DNA from: Streptomyces spiramyceticus
GTDB lineage: Bacteria > Actinomycetota > Actinomycetes > Streptomycetales > Streptomycetaceae
Assembly: GCF_028807635.1 (NCBI RefSeq)
Contig: NZ_JARBAX010000001.1
Location: forward strand, 943,001 to 1,007,000
Direction: 5' to 3'
Length of the DNA: 64,000 nt
In this document: piece by piece, positions 34,492 to 42,592 of the stretch
Position numbering within the stretch: the first letter of the stretch is position 1
How the letters are laid out: each line of letters begins with the position of its first letter
The notes under the pieces: generated by a model
Databases searched by the model: none
What the model saw: only the letters and a program-made list of their open reading frames with translations
What the model was told of the DNA's origin: nothing
Position numbers and translations under genes: made by a program

Positions 34492-35379
34492 ATGGGTCTG
34501 CACCCCGACCTGTACCCCACGCGTGGCGCCGCCGAGGTGACCGTTCCCCGCCAGGACCCGGTCGTCTGGTCCGCGCCCGGCGCGGAGGGCCCCATCGACG
34601 CCGCCACGCTCCAGGGCTTCGAGCGGGACGGTTTCCTCACCGTCGACCAGCTGATCACTCCGGACGAAGTGCCCCTCTACCGGGCCGAGCTGGACCGGCT
34701 GGTCACCGACCCGGCCGTGCGGGCGGACGAGCGCTCGATCGTCGAGCCGAAGTCCCAGGACGTGCGCTCGGTCTTCGAGGTGCACCGGCTCAGCGAGGTC
34801 TTCGCCGAGCTGGTGCGCGACCCGCGGGTGGTGGACCGGGCCCGGCAGATCCTCGGTTCCGATGTGTACGTCCACCAGTCCCGGATCAACGTCAAGCCGG
34901 GCTTCGGGGCTTCGGGCTTCTACTGGCACTCGGACTTCGAGACCTGGCACGCCGAGGACGGTCTGGCGAACATGCGGACGGTGTCCGTCTCGATCGCGCT
35001 GACCGAGAACTTCGACACCAACGGCGGCTTGATGATCATGCCGGGGTCGCACAAGGAGTTCCTGGGCTGCGCGGGCAGGACGCCCAAGGACAACTACAAG
35101 CGGTCCCTCCAGATGCAGGACGCGGGCACGCCCTCGGACGCCGCCCTGACGCGGATGGCGGACCGGCACGGGATCAGGCTGTTCACGGGCAAGGCCGGTT
35201 CGGCGACCTGGTTCGACTGCAATGCGATGCACGGCTCGGGGGACAACATCACGCCGTACGCGCGCAGCAACGTCTTCATCGTCTTCAACAGCGTGGAGAA
35301 CGCGGCGGTCGACCCGTTCGCGGCGCCGGTGCCGAGGCCCTCGTTCATCGGGGCGCGGGACTTCACGCCGGTGAAGTGA
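34492..35379 (+). CDS. ectD: ectoine 5-hydroxylase EctD
   Basis: 295 residues; Fe(II)/2-oxoglutarate dioxygenase that makes 5-hydroxyectoine. The iron-binding H-x-D is in FYWHSDFETWHAEDG and the distal His in WFDCNAMHGSGDNITPYARS; the EctD signature around it (GFGASGFYWHSDFETWH) is complete. The 2-oxoglutarate-binding Arg is in the latter stretch. Its presence means the strain should make hydroxyectoine, a heat and salt protectant. Last gene of the operon; followed by a strong hairpin. Confidence 0.97.
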   Translation: MGLHPDLYPTRGAAEVTVPRQDPVVWSAPGAEGPIDAATLQGFERDGFLTVDQLITPDEVPLYRAELDRLVTDPAVRADERSIVEPKSQDVRSVFEVHRLSEVFAELVRDPRVVDRARQILGSDVYVHQSRINVKPGFGASGFYWHSDFETWHAEDGLANMRTVSVSIALTENFDTNGGLMIMPGSHKEFLGCAGRTPKDNYKRSLQMQDAGTPSDAALTRMADRHGIRLFTGKAGSATWFDCNAMHGSGDNITPYARSNVFIVFNSVENAAVDPFAAPVPRPSFIGARDFTPVK

Positions 35380-35395
35380 GGCGGACGAGACACGT

Positions 35396-35430
35396 GGGCG
35401 GGGCCGGTTCGTATCGAACCGGCCCCGCCC
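35396..35430. terminator. bidirectional terminator between ectD and the old yellow enzyme gene
   Basis: GGGCGGGGCCGGTTC and its exact complement separated by GTATC, lying between two converging genes. Confidence 0.85.
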
Positions 35431-35440
35431 GCTGCTGCCG

Positions 35441-36514
35441 TCAGCTCACGGCCAGCGCCGGGTAGTCGGTGTAGCCCTTGTGGTCGCCGCCGAAGAAGGA
35501 GGCCTGGTCCGGGGTGTTGTACGGGCCTTCGGTCCGCAGGCGGGCCGGCAGGTCCGGGTTGGCGAGGAAGAGGGCGCCGTACGCGATCACGTCGGCGACG
35601 CCCTCCTCGACCAGCGGGAGCGAGCCGTGGTCGGTCGGGCCCTCGGTCGCCGGGTTGAGGATGAAGGTGCCGGAGAACTTCGCGCGCAGCGCCAGCAGCA
35701 GCTCCCGCTGCTCCGCGGAGACCTCGACGGCGTGCAGGTACGCGAGGCCGAGCGGTTCGAGGGCCTCGACCAGCGCCGCGTACACGGCCTCGGTGTCCGT
35801 CTCGGCCATGTCGTTGTACGGGTTGGCGGGCGAGATGCGCAGGCCGGTCCTGTCGGCGCCGATCGCCTCCGCGACCGCCTGGGTGACCTCGACGGCGAAG
35901 CGGATGCGGTTCTCGACGGAGCCGCCCCACTCGTCGGTGCGCAGGTTGGTGTTGGCGGAGAGGAACTGGTGGATCAGGTAGCCGTTGGCACCGTGCAGCT
36001 CGATGCCGTCGAAGCCGGCGTCGATGGCGTTGCGGGCGGCGGACGCGAAGTCGGCGACGGTCTCCCGTATCCCGGCGGCGGTCAGCTCGCGCGGGGCAAC
36101 GAAGTCCTTCATGCCGTCGCCGGTGTAGAGCTGCCCGGCAGGGGTGACGGCGGAGGGTGCGACCGGGGTCAGCCCGTCGGGGAGCAGGGACGGGTGGCCG
36201 ATGCGGCCGGCGTGCATGAGCTGGGCATAGATCCGGCCGCCCGCGGCGTGCACGGCGTCGGTGACCTTGCGCCAGCCGGCGGTCTGCTCCTCGCTGTGCA
36301 GGCCCGGGGTGAAGGGATAGCCCTGGCCAACGACGGAAGGCTGGATGCCCTCGGTGACTATCAGTCCCGCCGAGGCGCGCTGGGCGTAGTACTCGACGGT
36401 GAGTTCCGTGGGTACGCCGCCCTCGGCGGCCCGGCTGCGGGTCATCGGGGCCATCGCGATGCGGTTGGCGAGCGGCGTACCTGAGAGGTCGATGGGGTCG
36501 AACGCTGTGGTCAT
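35441..36514 (-). CDS. alkene reductase, old yellow enzyme (NemA/OPR) family
   Basis: 357 residues, FMN TIM barrel. NADPH-dependent reduction of activated C=C bonds, nitro esters or quinones. Motifs are RIAMAPMTRSRA (FMN site), YYAQRASAGLIVTEG, IYAQLMHAGRIGHPSL, the catalytic HGANGYLIHQFLSANTN (His/Asn pair) and DEWGGSVENRIRF. The ATG has GGGAGC eight bases upstream; a longer frame would run through the operator. It is divergent from a MarR gene with a 15-bp paired inverted repeat between them, pointing to control by that MarR protein in response to electrophiles. Confidence 0.93.
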   Translation of the reverse strand: MTTAFDPIDLSGTPLANRIAMAPMTRSRAAEGGVPTELTVEYYAQRASAGLIVTEGIQPSVVGQGYPFTPGLHSEEQTAGWRKVTDAVHAAGGRIYAQLMHAGRIGHPSLLPDGLTPVAPSAVTPAGQLYTGDGMKDFVAPRELTAAGIRETVADFASAARNAIDAGFDGIELHGANGYLIHQFLSANTNLRTDEWGGSVENRIRFAVEVTQAVAEAIGADRTGLRISPANPYNDMAETDTEAVYAALVEALEPLGLAYLHAVEVSAEQRELLLALRAKFSGTFILNPATEGPTDHGSLPLVEEGVADVIAYGALFLANPDLPARLRTEGPYNTPDQASFFGGDHKGYTDYPALAVS

Positions 36515-36538
36515 GGCAAAGCTCCCGAGGAGATAGGT

Positions 36539-36598
36539 GGTCGGCCAAGTAATCCGACGGGAGCCACTGTAACGCATTACTTGGCCGACCAAGGTAAA
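36539..36598. promoter_or_regulatory. paired MarR operator between the alkene reductase and marR genes
   Basis: GGTCGGCCAAGTAAT and, 22 bases further, its exact complement ATTACTTGGCCGACC. The right copy continues as ATTACTTGGCCGACCAAGG and TAA, so it is itself nearly palindromic around CCGA (TTGG/CCAA, TTAC/GTAA). Two sites for a dimeric MarR regulator fit this well and would cover both divergent promoters. Confidence 0.75.
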
Positions 36599-36637
36599 GT
36601 TGTCCATGAGACTGTGAGAGTCGAAGAAGGAGTTCCG

Positions 36638-37159
36638 ATGAAGGCCGACCCGGCTGCCCCCGCCTGTCCCGAGCCGCCGAGCGCGGCGGTCGGCGCCCCC
36701 GTCAGCCTCGCGATCTCACAGACCGCACGGCTCCACCGCATCGCCGCGGGCAGGCTGCTGCGCGACCTCGGCCTCTATCCGGGGCAGGAATTCGTGATGA
36801 TGCACCTCTGGGACGCGGGTGCGGTGCGGCAGTCCGAGCTCATCAAGGCGGTCGGCCTCGATCCGTCGACGGTGACGAAGATGCTCCAGCGCCTGGAGCA
36901 GTCCGGCCATGTACGCCGCTCCCCCGACCCCGCGGACCGCCGCGCCTCACTGGTCGAGGCGACCGATGCGAGCTGCGCGCTGAAGACGCAGGTGGAGCAG
37001 GCGTGGGAGCGGCTGGAGGAGGCGACGCTGGCCGGGCTCGACGAGCCGGAGCGGGAAGAACTCCACCGCCTGCTCGGCCTGGTCGAGGCGAACCTGTGCC
37101 CGCAGGCGAGGGAGGCGGTGGAGCAGTTGTGTCAGGAGGAAGGGGCGTGCGAGGGGTAG
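36638..37159 (+). CDS. MarR family transcriptional regulator
   Basis: 173 residues, winged HTH. The HTH is QSELIKAVGLDPSTVTKMLQ followed by the wing RLEQSGHVRRSPDPADRRASLV, a clear MarR signature (D-x-R-D/R-x). The N-terminal dimerisation helix contains ISQTARLHRIAAGRLL. ATG with AAGAAGGAGT upstream. Single Cys residues occur at several sites (PACPEP, TDASCAL, NLCPQ, QLCQEE), which could allow redox sensing (inference). Divergent from the alkene reductase, whose expression it probably represses. Confidence 0.9.
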   Translation: MKADPAAPACPEPPSAAVGAPVSLAISQTARLHRIAAGRLLRDLGLYPGQEFVMMHLWDAGAVRQSELIKAVGLDPSTVTKMLQRLEQSGHVRRSPDPADRRASLVEATDASCALKTQVEQAWERLEEATLAGLDEPEREELHRLLGLVEANLCPQAREAVEQLCQEEGACEG

Positions 37160-37201
37160 GCGGTGCTGTTCCCGACCCACCCCTCCCCCTACTGACGGAC
37201 C

Positions 37202-38260
37202 TCAGCCGGCGAGCACGTCCAGCACCCGGTCCACGTCGGCGGTCGAGTTGTAGAGGTGGAACGACGCTCGCAGGTTGCCCGCGCGGACGGAGACGACGAT
37301 GTCCTCCGCCGTCAGCGCGTCGAGCTTGTCGGTGAGTCCCGCGGTGCTGACGATCGGGGACTCGCCGGGCACCGGGCTGTGGCCGAGGCGCACGAGCCCT
37401 TCACGGAAGCGGGCGGCGAGCGCGGTGTTGTGGGCGCGCACGTTCTCGATGCCGACCTCCTCCAGGAGTGCGAGGGAGTGCTCGGCGCCGGCGTACGACA
37501 GGAAGGGCGGCGGCTCGTCGAACCGGCGGGCGCTGCGCGCGAGTTGCTGCACCGGACCGTAGGTGCTGTTCCAGATGTCCTCGCCGGAGAGCCACCCCGC
37601 GTGAATCGGCGTGAGGGACTCCTGCGCCTCTTCCGTGACGGTGAGGAAGGACGTGCCGCGCGGCGCCATCAGGTACTTGTAGCCGCCGGTGACGGTGTAG
37701 TCGAAGAGCCCGGCGTCGAACGGCAACCAGCCGGCCGCCTGGGTGGCGTCGACGAGCGTACGGGCACCGTGGGCGGCGGCAGCGGCTCGTACGGCGGCCA
37801 GGTCGGCCGTACGCCCGTCGGCGGACTGCACCGCCGAGCACGCCACCAGGGCAGTCCCGGGACGCACGGACTCGGCCAGAGACTCCAGCGGCACGTACCG
37901 CATCTTGAGGTCGCCGCGCACTGCGAACGGGTTGACCACCGAGGCGAAGTCGCCCTCGGGACACAGGACTTCGGCTCCGGCGGGCAGTGAGGCCGCGATC
38001 AGCCCGACATGCACGGACACGGCGGTGCCGACGGCAACCCGCTCCTCGGCGACGCCGACGATCCGGGCGAAGGAGGAACGGGCGGCGAAGACGCAGTCGA
38101 AGGCGTCCGCGCCGCCCTGGCCCGTGGCGCTCTGCTCCGCCGTGGCCTTGACGGTCTCGACGGTGCGTCGGGGCAGCAGCCCGATGGAGGAGGTGTTGAG
38201 GTACGTCGTCTCCGGCGCGAACTCCGCCGCCACCACGTCAGTGAGAGTAAGAGGCTTCAT
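37202..38260 (-). CDS. class V PLP-dependent aminotransferase (cysteine desulfurase-like fold)
   Basis: 352 residues. NTSSIGLLPRRTVE near the N-terminus, PEGDFASVVNPF, DATQAAGWLPFDAGLFDYTV and the PLP-Lys in TGGYKYLMAPRGTSFLTV are typical of the class V group including isopenicillin N epimerase-like and kynureninase-like enzymes. The SHK motif of true cysteine desulfurases is absent (here G-G-Y-K-Y), and no active-site Cys loop is visible, so an aminotransferase, epimerase or lyase role is more likely. ATG start. It may be cotranscribed with a relic peptide frame that ends 70 bases upstream. Confidence 0.88.
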   Translation of the reverse strand: MKPLTLTDVVAAEFAPETTYLNTSSIGLLPRRTVETVKATAEQSATGQGGADAFDCVFAARSSFARIVGVAEERVAVGTAVSVHVGLIAASLPAGAEVLCPEGDFASVVNPFAVRGDLKMRYVPLESLAESVRPGTALVACSAVQSADGRTADLAAVRAAAAAHGARTLVDATQAAGWLPFDAGLFDYTVTGGYKYLMAPRGTSFLTVTEEAQESLTPIHAGWLSGEDIWNSTYGPVQQLARSARRFDEPPPFLSYAGAEHSLALLEEVGIENVRAHNTALAARFREGLVRLGHSPVPGESPIVSTAGLTDKLDALTAEDIVVSVRAGNLRASFHLYNSTADVDRVLDVLAG

Positions 38261-38329
38261 GCCCCCACTCTGCTACGTCCCCAACTCCCCGTCCATTGCG
38301 CATTTTTGCCGACCCTCTCCAAGCAACGC

Positions 38330-38499
38330 TTATACGTCGCACACCCCGTCGGCGTCACATCCCACACCCGCGCCCACACCCGCACCCGCGCCCCCGATCG
38401 TGGCGAGCGGCTCGGCCGTGCGGCTCTGCCAGGCCTGCTCCAGTGCCTGGGTGAAGACCTCGGCGGGCTGGCCGCCGGAGATCCCGGCGTTTGATCCTC
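38330..38499 (-). pseudogene. possible relic peptide gene (about 50 codons, Cys-containing C-terminus)
   Basis: An open frame reads SGGQPAEVFTQALEQAWQSR, TAEPLATIGGAGAGVGAGVG and ends CDADGVCDV at a TAA. The helical, Glu/Gln-rich first half and the short Gly/Cys C-terminus look like leader and core of a ribosomal peptide. Where a start codon is expected (13 bases after GGAGG) the codon is ATC, one base from ATG. An in-frame ATG lies 35 codons upstream but would add unlikely sequence. No modification enzyme is recognisable nearby except the class V aminotransferase. The call is tentative. Confidence 0.3.
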
Positions 38500-38609
38500 C
38501 GGTAATCCCGCCGGACCCACGATCGGCCGCGTAGCTCGTATGTGCGCGGGGCTTGCTCTCCCATTGCCGCCGACAAACGGGAGTCAACGGAACGGCAGCC
38601 GGGTCAGGC

Positions 38610-38840
38610 TCAGTCGTTGACGCAGGTGTTGCCGAATGCCGGGTTCAGCAGCCCGATGATGTCGATGCTGTTACCGCAGACGTTGACAGGAAGATGGGTC
38701 GGAATCTGGATGGTCTTGCCCGCGATGACGCCCGGTGAGTTCTGAGCGGCACCACCGGACCCGGCGTCGGCAATAGCAGGCGCGGCCAGGACTCCAAGAA
38801 AAGCGGCGGTTCCGAGGGCGACAGCAGCGATGCGGCGCAT
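38610..38840 (-). CDS. short chaplin (hydrophobic aerial-hyphae coat protein)
   Basis: 76 residues. Signal peptide about 1-24 (AAVALGTAAFLGVLAAPAIA), then one chaplin domain: SPGVIAGKTIQIPTHLPVNV-C-GNSIDIIGLLNPAFGNT-C-VND, with the two conserved Cys residues. No sorting signal, so it is of the short ChpD-H type, which assemble into amyloid-like fibrils at air-water interfaces during aerial growth. It is monocistronic. Long chaplins or rodlins are not nearby. Confidence 0.92.
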   Translation of the reverse strand: MRRIAAVALGTAAFLGVLAAPAIADAGSGGAAQNSPGVIAGKTIQIPTHLPVNVCGNSIDIIGLLNPAFGNTCVND

Positions 38841-38982
38841 GGAATTCCCTTCGTAGCAAGCAAATTGGTGGTGACTCGGCGGCTGGTTCGAGTCTTCCGA
38901 GGGCTGCCCAAGCCAATGCACAGACATGCCCTGTTCACCCGAACGGGGTGACGAAATGATCCCCCACCCTGCGAGGAGCCCC
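38841..38982. other. junction between core chromosome and low-GC island
   Basis: After the chaplin start, the sequence becomes less GC-rich. No gene or attachment site recognised; the chaplin promoter should lie here. Confidence 0.4.
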
Positions 38983-39200
38983 ATGCCCCGAAAGCCCCGC
39001 CCCCTTGCTCAGTCCCCGGATGCTCTGAACTCACAACGGGCGGACGCTGCACGGCCCGGGTCGCCACCATCGCGGGGCAGTACCGCACGCAGCTCGCCCG
39101 ATACATCCGTGAACTCGGACTGTCGCCGAGTGCCCGCACCAGCATCACCCTGCCGGAATCCGAGGAAGACGACTCGGACGTGTGGGACTGGCCCGGACGC
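38983..39200 (+). pseudogene. remnant of a P27-family phage terminase small subunit
   Basis: After a short N-terminal frame (MPRKPRPLAQSPDAL, with GAGGAGCCCC before the ATG), a second frame gives VATIAGQYRTQLARYIRELG and LSPSARTSITLPESEEDDSD then VWDW. The latter is the C-terminal end of P27-type terminase small subunits, which in Streptomyces phages ends LGLSPSART(R)IT. Most of the gene is missing and the two parts are in different frames. It marks phage-derived DNA at the left edge of a low-GC island. Confidence 0.55.
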
Positions 39201-39363
39201 CAGCCACACCACAGAGCCCCCGTGTTCGTCTCCTTCGCTGGGGGCGGGTGCGGGGGCTTTCTGCGTGTTGCCGAGGATGCGAATAATCGAGAATCACCCC
39301 GGACAGACGCCCCTTCGGATCATCATGCTTGCGCTGTTGTGTCCGACGACGAGGGGAACAGCC

Positions 39364-40116
39364 ATGGCAAGGCGACTGCGGGTCCTCGGGAGCACATCCG
39401 GAGTGGGCGACTGCCCGACTCTGTATGAGGACCTGGACACTGGGGAAGTGATCGTGCAGGGGGACTCGGTGACCGATCCCGCGGACGTGGTGCAGCTCAA
39501 GTACGTCAAGGAAGGGGAAGCGTTCGTGGTCGTGCCTCGGGCGCTGCTGGCGAACTTCTCCCCGAGGGAGGTCACGCACGTGCCCGAGTTCGTGCCGCAA
39601 CAGAAGATCAGCGAGTTCATCAACGACGGATTCGAGCACACCGCATGGCGGCTGGAGACCCGAAGCGGGTACGCGTCCGACCAGGCGATGCCGTCCTATC
39701 AAGAGTTCCTGCGGACCGGTGACACCGCCGGGGAGGTCGGGCACCCGTGGTTCGCCAATGTGCGCCGCATGGTGGACGGCGGCAAGCGGTTCGAGCGGGT
39801 ACGGATCGTGGACAACCCGCCGACCACTGGTCAGCGGTACCTGCTCGCCTGTGCTCGGACGAACGTTGCAGCAGGCGAGGACATCCGCCACCTGTGGCGT
39901 GACGATGCCGAGCACTACGGCGTGAATCTCTCGGACTTCTGGCTGTTCGACTCCCGCACCGTGGCGCGCTTCCATTTCGAGGGTGAGCGCACCATCGGCA
40001 TGGAGCTGATCACTGATCCGGCGGAAGTGCTGCGGGCCTGTCAGGTGCGGGATGCCGCATGGCACCACGCAGTCCCGTACAGGGAGTTCACAGCTCAGGT
40101 ACCGTCCGCTGAGTGA
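39364..40116 (+). CDS. DUF6879 family protein with a fused N-terminal domain
   Basis: 250 residues, no membrane segment. Residues about 1-73 form a small domain (LRVLGSTSGVGDCPTLYEDL, FVVVPRALLANFSPRE). Residues about 80-245 are DUF6879: FEHTAWRLETRSGYASD, RFERVRIVDNPPTTGQRYLL, AAGEDIRHLWRDDAEHYG, DFWLFDSRTVARFHFEGE and CQVRDAAWHHAVPYREF. In many Streptomyces genomes DUF6879 genes sit beside XRE/DUF5753 regulators, as here. As I remember, the two parts are usually separate genes. ATG with GAGGGGAACAGCC; the next gene's GTG overlaps the stop. Function not established. Confidence 0.85.
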   Translation: MARRLRVLGSTSGVGDCPTLYEDLDTGEVIVQGDSVTDPADVVQLKYVKEGEAFVVVPRALLANFSPREVTHVPEFVPQQKISEFINDGFEHTAWRLETRSGYASDQAMPSYQEFLRTGDTAGEVGHPWFANVRRMVDGGKRFERVRIVDNPPTTGQRYLLACARTNVAAGEDIRHLWRDDAEHYGVNLSDFWLFDSRTVARFHFEGERTIGMELITDPAEVLRACQVRDAAWHHAVPYREFTAQVPSAE

Positions 40117-40958
40117 GTACGGACTTTCAGCAAGGCCGGGTGTCCCTCGGTGCGCGCCTGCGGGAGCTGCGCACCGAGGGCGGGCTTACGGGCCGCGAAC
40201 TGGCCGACCGGCTTGAGTGGGGGCAGTCCAAGGTCAGCAAGCTGGAGAACGGCAAACAGACACCGACCGTCGCCGATCTCAAGGCATGGGCCGAGGGGAC
40301 CGGGAACCGGGGGGCAACAGGCGAACTTGTCGGGCGCCTGCGCGGACTGGAAACGCAGTACCGATCATGGCGTAGGCAGTTGGCGGGTGGTTATCGCGCC
40401 GTGCAGGAAGCGCACTGGGCGCAAGCTCAGAAGACGCACTCTCGGCGTAGTTTCGATCCCGCGTTGGTACCCGGGCTCTTGCAGACCGCCGACTATGCAC
40501 GCGCGGTCCTCACTCGATACTCCGCGATTCACACCGCCCCCAGGGACATCGAGGCCGCCGTGCAGGCGCGCATGGGGCGTCAAGACATCCTCACGGACCA
40601 GAGCCGGACGTTTCACTTCCTCGTCTGGGAAGGGGCTCTACGGGCCCGCCCTTGCTCGCCCCCCGTGCTCTCAGGGCAGCTTGACCAAATCGTGGGGCGG
40701 CTCGGCCCGGGGAACGTGAGAGTAGGAATCGTGCCGTTCGAAGCGGACATGAACGTTCCCGCTGGGGTCGGATTCTCCGTCCATGACGACAACCTCGTGA
40801 TCACCGAGACGTGGCACGCCGAAATGTGGTTGGACGATCCGGAGGACGTCGCCCTGCACGTTCGTGCGTGGAAGGCGCTGGAGAGGAACGCCCTCTTTGG
40901 CGCCGAGGCGCACCGCGTGCTCATGCGGGCAAAGCAGTCTTTGAGCCCGCGAGAATAA
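40113..40958 (+). CDS. XRE-type HTH regulator with DUF5753 (Scr1-like antitoxin) domain
   Basis: 281 residues. HTH at about 12-70: LGARLRELRTEGGLTGRELA and DRLEWGQSKVSKLENGKQTP. The remainder is DUF5753: AQKTHSRRSFDPALVPGLLQ, TADYARAVL, ARMGRQDIL, FHFLVWEGALR, and VRVGIVPFEADMNVPAGVGF. Such proteins are annotated as Scr1-family antitoxin-like regulators and normally pair with a DUF397 protein, but no DUF397 gene is seen downstream. GTG start overlapping the DUF6879 stop, so the two are coupled. Confidence 0.9.
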   Translation: MSTDFQQGRVSLGARLRELRTEGGLTGRELADRLEWGQSKVSKLENGKQTPTVADLKAWAEGTGNRGATGELVGRLRGLETQYRSWRRQLAGGYRAVQEAHWAQAQKTHSRRSFDPALVPGLLQTADYARAVLTRYSAIHTAPRDIEAAVQARMGRQDILTDQSRTFHFLVWEGALRARPCSPPVLSGQLDQIVGRLGPGNVRVGIVPFEADMNVPAGVGFSVHDDNLVITETWHAEMWLDDPEDVALHVRAWKALERNALFGAEAHRVLMRAKQSLSPRE

Positions 40959-41036
40959 GCGCGAATACGTCCCGTACGCCTCTCCCCGGTTTGCCTAGCG
41001 TTCTGACTCACAGAGCCAGAGGCGAAGGGCGGGGCG

Positions 41037-41210
41037 GTGAGCCGAGAGAGTACGAACACCACCAGGCGTAGTGCCATGACGCTGCGCGTATCTCGGGACA
41101 GCGGGAAGACGTACGGTCCCGAGATCATCGTCCCGAGCGATCCACGGAACCCGCTGCCCGTCAGCACCGCCGAGCCCCGCTGTTCCTGCCGGCGATGCGA
41201 GGACGTGTGA
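41037..41210 (+). CDS. 57-residue protein ending in a CxCxxC cluster
   Basis: GTG start with AAGGGCGGGGCG upstream. It reads SRDSGKTYGPEIIVPSDPRN and ends RCSCRRCEDV. The four-residue-spaced Cys cluster could bind zinc. Its TGA overlaps the next ATG (TGATG), so it belongs to the same transcription unit as its neighbours. I recognise no family; similar small proteins are common beside XRE/DUF6879 genes in Streptomyces (recollection). Confidence 0.65.
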   Translation: MSRESTNTTRRSAMTLRVSRDSGKTYGPEIIVPSDPRNPLPVSTAEPRCSCRRCEDV

Positions 41211-41440
41211 TGAGCACGCGAGTGGTACTGCGGTATGTCAGGTACGTCATGCGTCGCCACCCTTCCGCCGAGACGACCGCGACGGCGCGGTGCCTGAACC
41301 CTGAGTGCGACTGGACTGCGGAGCCGACCGCGAACGCAGACGTGTGCACCGACAAGTGCATGCAGCACACCGGCCGGACCGGCCACATGACCTTCCTCCG
41401 GGAGTTCTCGGAAGTCGCCGTGGTGGAGCGCGTCCAGTGA
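41210..41440 (+). CDS. 76-residue Cys/His-containing small protein (DUF7848-like)
   Basis: Starts MSTRVVLRYVRYVMRRHP, then a possible zinc-binding core: CLNPECDW, VCTDKCMQHTGRTGHM, with CxxxxC and CxxxC plus two His, and ends LREFSEVAVVERVQ. The layout resembles the short Streptomyces DUF7848 proteins (two Cys, then a His-containing 'C-x-x-H-x-x-x-x-x-H-x-x-F' block). ATG overlaps the preceding stop. Function unknown. Confidence 0.65.
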   Translation: MSTRVVLRYVRYVMRRHPSAETTATARCLNPECDWTAEPTANADVCTDKCMQHTGRTGHMTFLREFSEVAVVERVQ

Positions 41441-41465
41441 CCGAAGACAACAAGAAAGGGTGCCC

Positions 41466-42588
41466 ATGGAAACAGCCGATCGTGCACGGCTCGACACGTA
41501 CTTTGGCAAAGTCGCCGAAGCGTTCACGCCAGCCGAGCGTCCGTCCTCGCTGTTGATCACTCATCTGCTGCCCGAGCGACCCGCGTTCGTCGGTGCGGTG
41601 GGCAAGGTGTCGCACCTGCGTGCCGTTCTGCCCAAGCCCAAGTCCATCCACGCGAGCGCTCGCCGAGAGATTGAACGGACCGTGGCGTGCGACGAACTGT
41701 CCCGCGACATGTTCAGCGACCCCGACACCGCCGTGACGTACCTGGAAACCAGGGCAGCCGGCGAAAGCGTCGTTCTGCTCGACGTGGGCGGGTACTTCGC
41801 TCCCTCGCTGGACGCGCTGTGTGAACGGTTCTCGGGAACCATCCTCGGAGTGGTTGAGGACACCGAGAACGGACACAAACGCTACGCCGAACGGGACAAG
41901 CTGCCGTGCCCGGTCGTGTCCGTTGCCCGGTCGCCGCTCAAGGACCCGGAAGACTTCCTGGTCGGGCAGAGCGTGGTGTTTTCCGCCGAAGCGTTGTTGC
42001 GGCAGCGCGGGGACATCCTGCACGGGCGCCCGGCCCTGGTCCTCGGGTTCGGCAAGCTCGGGTCCAGCATTGCCCGGCTGCTGCACGTCAAGGGCGTTCG
42101 GGTGATCGTCTACGACATCGACCCCGTGCGACGGGCACAGGCTATGTCCCAGGGTTTCGAAGTGGCCCGGGACCGAGACCAGGCCATAGCCACGGCCGGA
42201 CTCGTTCTCTGTGCAACGGGGGCACTGTCTCTCCGCGGCGAGGACTTCCCGCAGCTCAAGAACGGGGCCTATGTGGCGACGGTGACCAGCTCGGAAGACG
42301 AGTTGGAGTTGAGCGGCTTGCCCTCGGGCTACACCCGCGACAGCGCCGGCAAGCACGTGAGCCGCTACAGCACGACCGGGCACTACTTCTATCTGCTGAA
42401 CGGGGGCGAGGCGGTCAACTTCATCCACGGCGCGAGCGTTGGACCGTTCATCTTCCTCGTTCAGGCCGAAATCCTCGCGGGCGCGGCCATGCTGGCTCGC
42501 GGGGGGGCTGGATGCCGCCATGTACGAGGTGCCCACCGCCGACCGGGAAGCCATCGCGGCTACCTGGCTCCACTACTACAACAGGTGA
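41466..42588 (+). pseudogene. S-adenosylhomocysteine-hydrolase-like Rossmann protein with a frameshift in a G7 run
   Basis: About 373 residues if repaired. N-terminal part: LLITHLLPERPAFVGAVGKV. NAD-binding loop: ALVLGFGKLGSSIARLL followed by VRVIVYDIDPVRRAQAMSQG, like the C-terminal domain of adenosylhomocysteinase and other D-2-hydroxyacid-dehydrogenase-fold proteins; then ATAGLVLCATGALSL and LKNGAYVATVTSSEDE. At G 42501-42507 one extra G shifts the frame: the correct reading LDAAMYEVPTADREAIAATW then ends LHYYNR five bases before the NUDIX start. Unrepaired, the frame runs on into the next gene. The catalytic Cys/His of true hydrolases are not evident, so the reaction is unknown. Confidence 0.72.
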
Positions 42589-42592
42589 GCGA

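Noticed and set aside
32545..35232. An 895-codon minus-strand frame across ectA-ectD
   Set aside because: Shadow of the ectBCD codons; composition is Val/Gly/Arg/His repetitive and the forward genes are certain.
38926..39363. In-frame upstream extension of the DUF6879 gene
   Set aside because: The extension is Pro/Ser/Arg-rich nonsense overlapping the terminase relic, and a strong ribosome binding site lies at the ATG chosen.
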